Made by a program: the position numbers and the translations under genes. Below the pieces are notes generated by a model that was not told the origin of the DNA, made no database searches, and saw only the letters and a program-made list of their open reading frames with translations. A DNA stretch of 64,000 bases from an uncultured Clostridium sp. (lineage in GTDB: Bacteria > Bacillota > Clostridia > Clostridiales > Clostridiaceae), in contig CAKVEW010000012.1 of the NCBI GenBank assembly GCA_934746015.1, forward strand, positions 1-64,000, written 5' to 3'. This document shows positions 59,672-64,000 of this stretch, in pieces. The stretch's first letter is position 1. Every line of letters begins with the position of its first letter.

Positions 59672-61061
59672 TAAGATTTTAGAAGATGATATTATGCATA
59701 TAAAAGCAATTGTTAAAGACGATAATAGGATTTTCTATGGTGATAATATAAATGAAGATTATAGTCATGATGAATTAGCTTTTGTTAAAGTAAAACCAGA
59801 ACTAGTTGTAAAAGTCAAGAGTACTGAAGAAGTATCATTAATTATGAAATATGCCTATGAAAATAATATACCAGTCACAGCTAGAGGGTCAGGTACAGGG
59901 TTAGTAGGAGCTTGTGTTGCACTAAAAGGAGGAATAGTAATAGACCTAAGTGATATGAATAAAATAATAGAGTTAGATGAAGAAAATTTAACTTTAACTG
60001 TTGAACCAGGTGTATTACTTATGGAAATAAGTAAGTTTGTTCAAGAAAATGATCTTTTCTATCCTCCAGATCCAGGAGAGAAAACAGCTACAATAGGAGG
60101 AAATATTAGTACTAATGCAGGTGGTATGAGAGCTGTAAAATATGGGGTAACAAGGGATTATGTTAGAGGGTTAGAAGTAGTTACAGCTAATGGAGAAGTA
60201 TTAAATCTAGGGGGAAAAGTAGTTAAAAATAGTTCTGGATATAGCTTAAAAGATTTGATAATAGGATCAGAAGGAACTTTAGGGATTATTACCAAGGCTA
60301 TACTGAAGTTACTTCCATTACCTAAAAAGGCTATTAGTTTATTAATACCATTTATAGATTTAGAAACAGCAATAGAAACTGTACCAAAGATAATTAAATC
60401 TAAATCAGTTCCAACAGCTATTGAGTTTATGGAAGGGGAAGTTATTAAAGCAGCAGAAGAATACTTAGGAAAGAAGTTCCCAGATCATAGCTCAAATGCT
60501 TATTTATTATTAACTTTTGATGGTAATTCAAAAGAAGAAATAGAAAAGGCATATGAGAATGTAGCAGAAATATGTTTGAAGGAAGGAGCATTAGATGTAT
60601 TTATTTCCGACACTGAAGAAAGACAAGAATCTATATGGTCTGCAAGAAGTGCTTTCCTAGAGGCTATAAAGAATTCTACTACAGAAATGGACGAGGTAGA
60701 TGTAGTTGTTCCTAGAAATAAAGTAGCAAGCTTTGTAAAGTTTACTCATAAGTTACAAGAAGAATATAAGATTAGAATACAAAGTTTTGGACATGCTGGA
60801 GACGGAAATCTTCATATATATATACTAAGAGATGATTTAGATGAGGGCAGTTGGAATAAGCTATTAAATGAAATTATGGGGAAAATGTATACTAAAGCCA
60901 ATGAATTATCAGGACAAGTATCTGGTGAACATGGAATAGGATATGCTAAAAGAGAATATTTAAAGGAATCTTTAAGAGATGAAAATATAGAAATAATGCA
61001 AAAAATAAAGAAAGTATTTGATGATAAAAATATATTAAATCCAGGAAAGGTTTGTTACTAA
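59661..61061 (+). CDS. FAD-linked lactate dehydrogenase (GlcD/LctD-like)
   Basis: 466 residues from ATG 59661, with SD GGGGGGAAGG inside etfA. An FAD_binding_4 (PCMH-type) domain with [15 protein letters not shown] and [17 protein letters not shown], followed by the FAD-oxidase C-terminal domain with [13 protein letters not shown] and [14 protein letters not shown]. It oxidises D- or L-lactate (or a related 2-hydroxy acid such as glycolate) and passes electrons to EtfAB. Terminates in a strong hairpin. Confidence 0.9.
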   Translation: MQYNKILEDDIMHIKAIVKDDNRIFYGDNINEDYSHDELAFVKVKPELVVKVKSTEEVSLIMKYAYENNIPVTARGSGTGLVGACVALKGGIVIDLSDMNKIIELDEENLTLTVEPGVLLMEISKFVQENDLFYPPDPGEKTATIGGNISTNAGGMRAVKYGVTRDYVRGLEVVTANGEVLNLGGKVVKNSSGYSLKDLIIGSEGTLGIITKAILKLLPLPKKAISLLIPFIDLETAIETVPKIIKSKSVPTAIEFMEGEVIKAAEEYLGKKFPDHSSNAYLLLTFDGNSKEEIEKAYENVAEICLKEGALDVFISDTEERQESIWSARSAFLEAIKNSTTEMDEVDVVVPRNKVASFVKFTHKLQEEYKIRIQSFGHAGDGNLHIYILRDDLDEGSWNKLLNEIMGKMYTKANELSGQVSGEHGIGYAKREYLKESLRDENIEIMQKIKKVFDDKNILNPGKVCY

Positions 61062-61109
61062 GAGAAATAAGAAGATATAATTTTCAAAATATATTTTGAA
61101 AATAACCTT

Positions 61110-61176
61110 AAAAGATATGAAGATAATTTTGCCTATTCAAAATGATGGCATTATTATTTTCATATCTTTTTATTTA
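61110..61176 (+). terminator. Terminator of the lactate operon
   Basis: An 18-bp stem (61110-61127 with 61153-61170; one G-U pair), then TATTTAC. Confidence 0.8.
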
Positions 61177-61270
61177 CATAATAAATGCAAATATCTTTTT
61201 ATATGAATTTAACAAAAAATATTAAATATAAATATATAAAGATATTATTTTTAAAGTAGGGGGGATAGCT

Positions 61271-61723
61271 GTGGCAAAAGGATTTTATACTTTTAATAAT
61301 TATTTCAAAACAAATTCTAGCTTAATTACAGCATCAATGGAAGATTATATAGAAATGATTTATAGGCTATCAAGTAAGACAGGTTTTACTAGAGTAGTAG
61401 ATTTATCTAAGGCATTGAATGTGAAGCCATCCTCTACAACAAATATGATAAGAAAGTTAGATGAGTTAAGATTAGTTACTTATGAAAAATATGGTTATAT
61501 AAAGTTAACAGATGATGGAGATAGATACGGAGCATACTTATTATATAGGCATAATACTGTAGAAAAGTTTTTGAATATAATTGGAGCCACAAGTAATGTA
61601 TTAGAAGAAACAGAGAAGATAGAACATGTTTTAAGCAAAGAAACCTTTGAAAGAATTGAGAATTTTATAGAAATTATTGATAATCACCCAATAATAAAAG
61701 AAAAATTAGGGAAGAATAAATAA
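61271..61723 (+). CDS. MntR/DtxR-family metal-dependent repressor
   Basis: 150 residues, starting with GTG 61271 (SD GGGGGG). N-terminal winged HTH (about 22-80; VVDLSKALNVKPSSTTNMIRKL as recognition region) and a dimerisation domain with metal ligands of the MntR pattern: Glu in EDYIEMIYRL, His in YRHNTVEKFL and Glu-His in EKIEHVLS. It lacks the C-terminal SH3-like domain of DtxR, so MntR-type, Mn or Fe sensing. It is followed by an oxidoreductase gene 38 nt later, which could be a target. Confidence 0.85.
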   Translation: MAKGFYTFNNYFKTNSSLITASMEDYIEMIYRLSSKTGFTRVVDLSKALNVKPSSTTNMIRKLDELRLVTYEKYGYIKLTDDGDRYGAYLLYRHNTVEKFLNIIGATSNVLEETEKIEHVLSKETFERIENFIEIIDNHPIIKEKLGKNK

Positions 61724-61761
61724 TATCATTATTTTACTTAATTTTAGTTAGGAGTGATTAT

Positions 61762-63204
61762 ATGAAATCAATTTGGAGTGAAAGCTACAATATAAAGAAA
61801 AAAGAACATAAATTAGATATAAAAGAGGCAGATGTAGTAATTATAGGTGGAGGAATAGCAGGGATATTAATTGCTTATATGCTTAAAGAAACTGGAGTAA
61901 AGGCAGTGGTGTTAGAACGTAACAAGGTGTTAAAAGGAAATACAATAAATACTACTGCAAAGATTACAATACAACATAATATTATATATGATAAATTAAT
62001 TAAAGAATTTGGAAAAGAAAATGCAAAAAGATATGCTTTAGCAAACCAATTAGCATTAGAAAACTACGAAGAAATAATTAGTAATAACAATATTCAGTGT
62101 GAGTTTGAAATTGAGGATGCTTATGTTTATACCTTAGATTCTCCTGAAAAAATAGAAAAAGAGTATAATGCTGCAATAAGTTTAGATATAGATGCTGAAT
62201 TAGTAGATAATATAGAGCTACCATTTGAAATTTCTAAAGCTATTAAGTTTAAAAATCAAGCAAACTTTAACCCTATAAAGTTTTTAAACTACATTGTAAA
62301 AGACTTAACTATATATGAAAATACAACTGCTATAGAAATAAAAGATAATGTTGTAGTTACTGATAAAGGAGAAATTAAAGCAAAAAATATAGTAGTGGCT
62401 ACTCACTTTCCTATTATAAATGTACCTGGTTACTATTTCTTAAGGATGCATCAAGACAGAGAATACGTTATTGCTTTGAAAAATGCTCAGCTTTTAAAAG
62501 GAATGTATATAGATGAGAAGGAGTCTGGATATTCATTTAGAAGATATAAAGATTATTTAATTTTAGGGGGAGCATCAGGGAGAACTGGAAGTAATGAAGA
62601 GGGAGGATCCTATAATAAATTAAGGGATTTAGCTAAAAAGCTTTATCCAAATTCAACTGAAGAATATCACTGGTCTGCACAAGATTGTATTACTTCAGAT
62701 GGAATCCCTTTTATAGGCTTCTATTCAAAAGAACTTCCTAATGTTTATGTAGCTACTGGATTTAATAAATGGGGAATGACATCATCTATGGTTTCAGCAA
62801 TAATAATTAGTGGATTAATCAATGGTAAAACATATGATTTTAATGAAATATTTTCCCCAAGTAGGTTTGATATGACTGCATCAATTAAAAATCTTGTTAA
62901 GGATGGATTTGAAACAACATATAACTTTATTGCAGAAAAGATAAGAATCCCAATGGAAACTGTAGAAAACATTAAAAATGGTGAGGCTGGAATAGTAGTA
63001 TATAAAGGGAAAAAGGTTGGTGTATACAAAAATAAAGGTGGAAAGATTTATGCTGTATCAACTAAATGTCCACATTTAGGATGTGAATTAAATTGGAATG
63101 CTGATGACTTATCTTGGGATTGTCCTTGTCATGGATCAAGATTTAATTATAAGGGAGAATTTTTAGAATCTCCAACTATTAAAGATTTGAAATATGAAGA
63201 ATAA
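61762..63204 (+). CDS. FAD-dependent oxidoreductase with C-terminal Rieske domain
   Basis: 480 residues. N-terminal DAO-type FAD fold (DVVIIGGGIAGILIAYMLKE, about 25-44) with VYVATGFNKWGMTSSM near 333-348, followed by a Rieske [2Fe-2S] domain at the C terminus: Cys436-Pro-His438 and Cys454-x-x-His457 (CPHLGC ... DCPCHGS). Such fusions exist in Bacillus and clostridia, with unclear substrates; an amine or amino acid has been proposed. No signal peptide is seen, so it is cytoplasmic. SD TTAGGAGTG. It is followed, with an overlap, by a tocopherol-cyclase-like gene. Confidence 0.88.
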   Translation: MKSIWSESYNIKKKEHKLDIKEADVVIIGGGIAGILIAYMLKETGVKAVVLERNKVLKGNTINTTAKITIQHNIIYDKLIKEFGKENAKRYALANQLALENYEEIISNNNIQCEFEIEDAYVYTLDSPEKIEKEYNAAISLDIDAELVDNIELPFEISKAIKFKNQANFNPIKFLNYIVKDLTIYENTTAIEIKDNVVVTDKGEIKAKNIVVATHFPIINVPGYYFLRMHQDREYVIALKNAQLLKGMYIDEKESGYSFRRYKDYLILGGASGRTGSNEEGGSYNKLRDLAKKLYPNSTEEYHWSAQDCITSDGIPFIGFYSKELPNVYVATGFNKWGMTSSMVSAIIISGLINGKTYDFNEIFSPSRFDMTASIKNLVKDGFETTYNFIAEKIRIPMETVENIKNGEAGIVVYKGKKVGVYKNKGGKIYAVSTKCPHLGCELNWNADDLSWDCPCHGSRFNYKGEFLESPTIKDLKYEE

Positions 63205-64000
63205 AAATAATTATATTAATAAAAAAAGTTATTTTGAAGGTTGGTATTTTAAGCATCAAAGTGATGACTTTAGTATTTCATTTATTCCTGGGATAAATAT
63301 AAATAAGAATGGAGATAAGTATGCCTTTATTCAGATTATTACAGAGAAGAAATCATATAATATAAATTATGATTTCAATGATTTTTCTATAAGTAAAGAT
63401 AAACTTACAATTAAGATAAAAGACAATATATTTTCTTTGAATGGAGTAATAGTAAATATAAAAAATAAAGATATTAATATAAGAGGAAGGCTTACTTATA
63501 GAAATATTACTCCTATAAAAGGAGATATAATGGGACCATTCGCTTACTTTCCATTTATGGAATGTTTTCATGGAGTTTTAAGCCTAAATCATAAAGTAGA
63601 AGGAAATTTATTTATTAATGATGAAGAATTTAAATTTATAAAAGCTAAAGGCTATATAGAAAAGGATTCAGGAACATCCTTTCCTAATAAATATCTATGG
63701 GTACAATCTAATTATTTTAAAAATAATGATATAAGTATAATGGTTTCTATAGCTAATATACCATTTTTAGGATTTGAATTTAATGGGTGTATAGCTGTCG
63801 TTTACTATGAAGGAAAGGAATATAGATTAGCTACATATAATGGAGTAAAAATAATATCTTATAATGAAAAAGGATTAATAATAAAGAAGGGCCAATATAG
63901 GTTAGAAGTAGAATTAAAAGAATTATATCCACAGAATCTTTTAGCACCAAATGGTGGAGAAATGATAAGAACAATAAAGGAAAATGTAGCCTGTAATGCA
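63194..64000 (+). CDS. Tocopherol-cyclase-family-like protein, 5' part
   Basis: The ATG at 63194 overlaps the stop of the oxidoreductase by 11 nt; 269 codons run to the window edge without a stop. The N-terminal SYFEGWYFKHQ and internal IMGPFAYFPFMECFHGV and WVQSNYF are typical of the tocopherol-cyclase/Tocopherol_cycl family, beta-barrel proteins that in plants bind quinol substrates. In Firmicutes the function is unknown; it may bind a hydrophobic compound or lipid. No signal peptide is seen. The overlap suggests translational coupling to the FAD-Rieske enzyme. Confidence 0.78.
   Translation, partial: MKNKNNYINKKSYFEGWYFKHQSDDFSISFIPGININKNGDKYAFIQIITEKKSYNINYDFNDFSISKDKLTIKIKDNIFSLNGVIVNIKNKDINIRGRLTYRNITPIKGDIMGPFAYFPFMECFHGVLSLNHKVEGNLFINDEEFKFIKAKGYIEKDSGTSFPNKYLWVQSNYFKNNDISIMVSIANIPFLGFEFNGCIAVVYYEGKEYRLATYNGVKIISYNEKGLIIKKGQYRLEVELKELYPQNLLAPNGGEMIRTIKENVACNA

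Noticed and set aside
63353-63571. Minus-strand 72-codon frame near the right edge
   Set aside because: It is the antisense of the tocopherol-cyclase-like gene, with low-complexity composition.

Overview
The window is AT-rich DNA of a low-GC Firmicute, most likely Clostridium sensu stricto. Supporting signs are AGA as the usual Arg codon, strong GGAGG ribosome sites, the rapZ-yvcK-whiA and dnaE-pfkA-pyk neighbourhoods, T-box and lysine-riboswitch leaders, an anaerobic EtfAB-lactate dehydrogenase and a glycyl radical enzyme. I cannot name the species. No rRNA, tRNA or CRISPR array was seen.

Layout. 1-5,870: a sugar operon with a lactose/cellobiose-type PTS (EIIB end, EIIC), two ChbG/YdjC deacetylase paralogs around an MFS transporter, and a GH1 6-phospho-beta-glucosidase. 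6,311-12,272: an aminotransferase, rapZ-yvcK, a sensor kinase gene broken by one in-frame stop, and whiA. 12,447-20,888: dnaE, pfkA, pyk and a 23S/tRNA uracil methyltransferase, with a Fur-box-like site in the gap before the last. 21,178-26,419: two small membrane proteins, a catalase with foreign-looking codon use, a bacteriohemerythrin and a radical SAM protein.

26,883-45,707 is the most unusual part. Two 1,279-bp IS copies in direct orientation, which look identical, bracket a 16,267-bp segment. That segment carries a LevR-type sigma-54 activator, a DeoC-like aldolase, a Gfo/Idh oxidoreductase, a ManA-type isomerase, a second pfkA broken by TAG, a complete mannose-family PTS (EIIA, B, C, D), a NanE-like epimerase, a glycyl radical enzyme with its activase, a HAD phosphatase and its own sigma-54 factor (RpoN). 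The 8-bp sequence CTTATATG lies at both INNER ends of the segment and not at the outer flanks. This is expected if a circular unit that already held one IS recombined into a resident IS copy. The unit looks like a self-regulated anaerobic sugar-catabolic module. My best guess is radical ring-opening of a phosphorylated anhydrohexitol or similar deoxy/anhydro sugar, followed by aldol cleavage. The insertion appears to have separated an esterase gene (45,732) from its promoter (26,805-26,832).

45,732-64,000: the esterase; a T-box leader and an oppABCDF peptide transporter; a lysine riboswitch and a three-gene amino-acid ABC transporter, so probably a lysine importer; a chemoreceptor; an electron-confurcating lactate dehydrogenase operon (etfB-etfA-lctD); an MntR/DtxR-type regulator; an FAD-Rieske oxidoreductase; and the start of a tocopherol-cyclase-like protein that runs off the end. 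Genes are mostly on the + strand. Only the IS transposases and rpoN are on the - strand.
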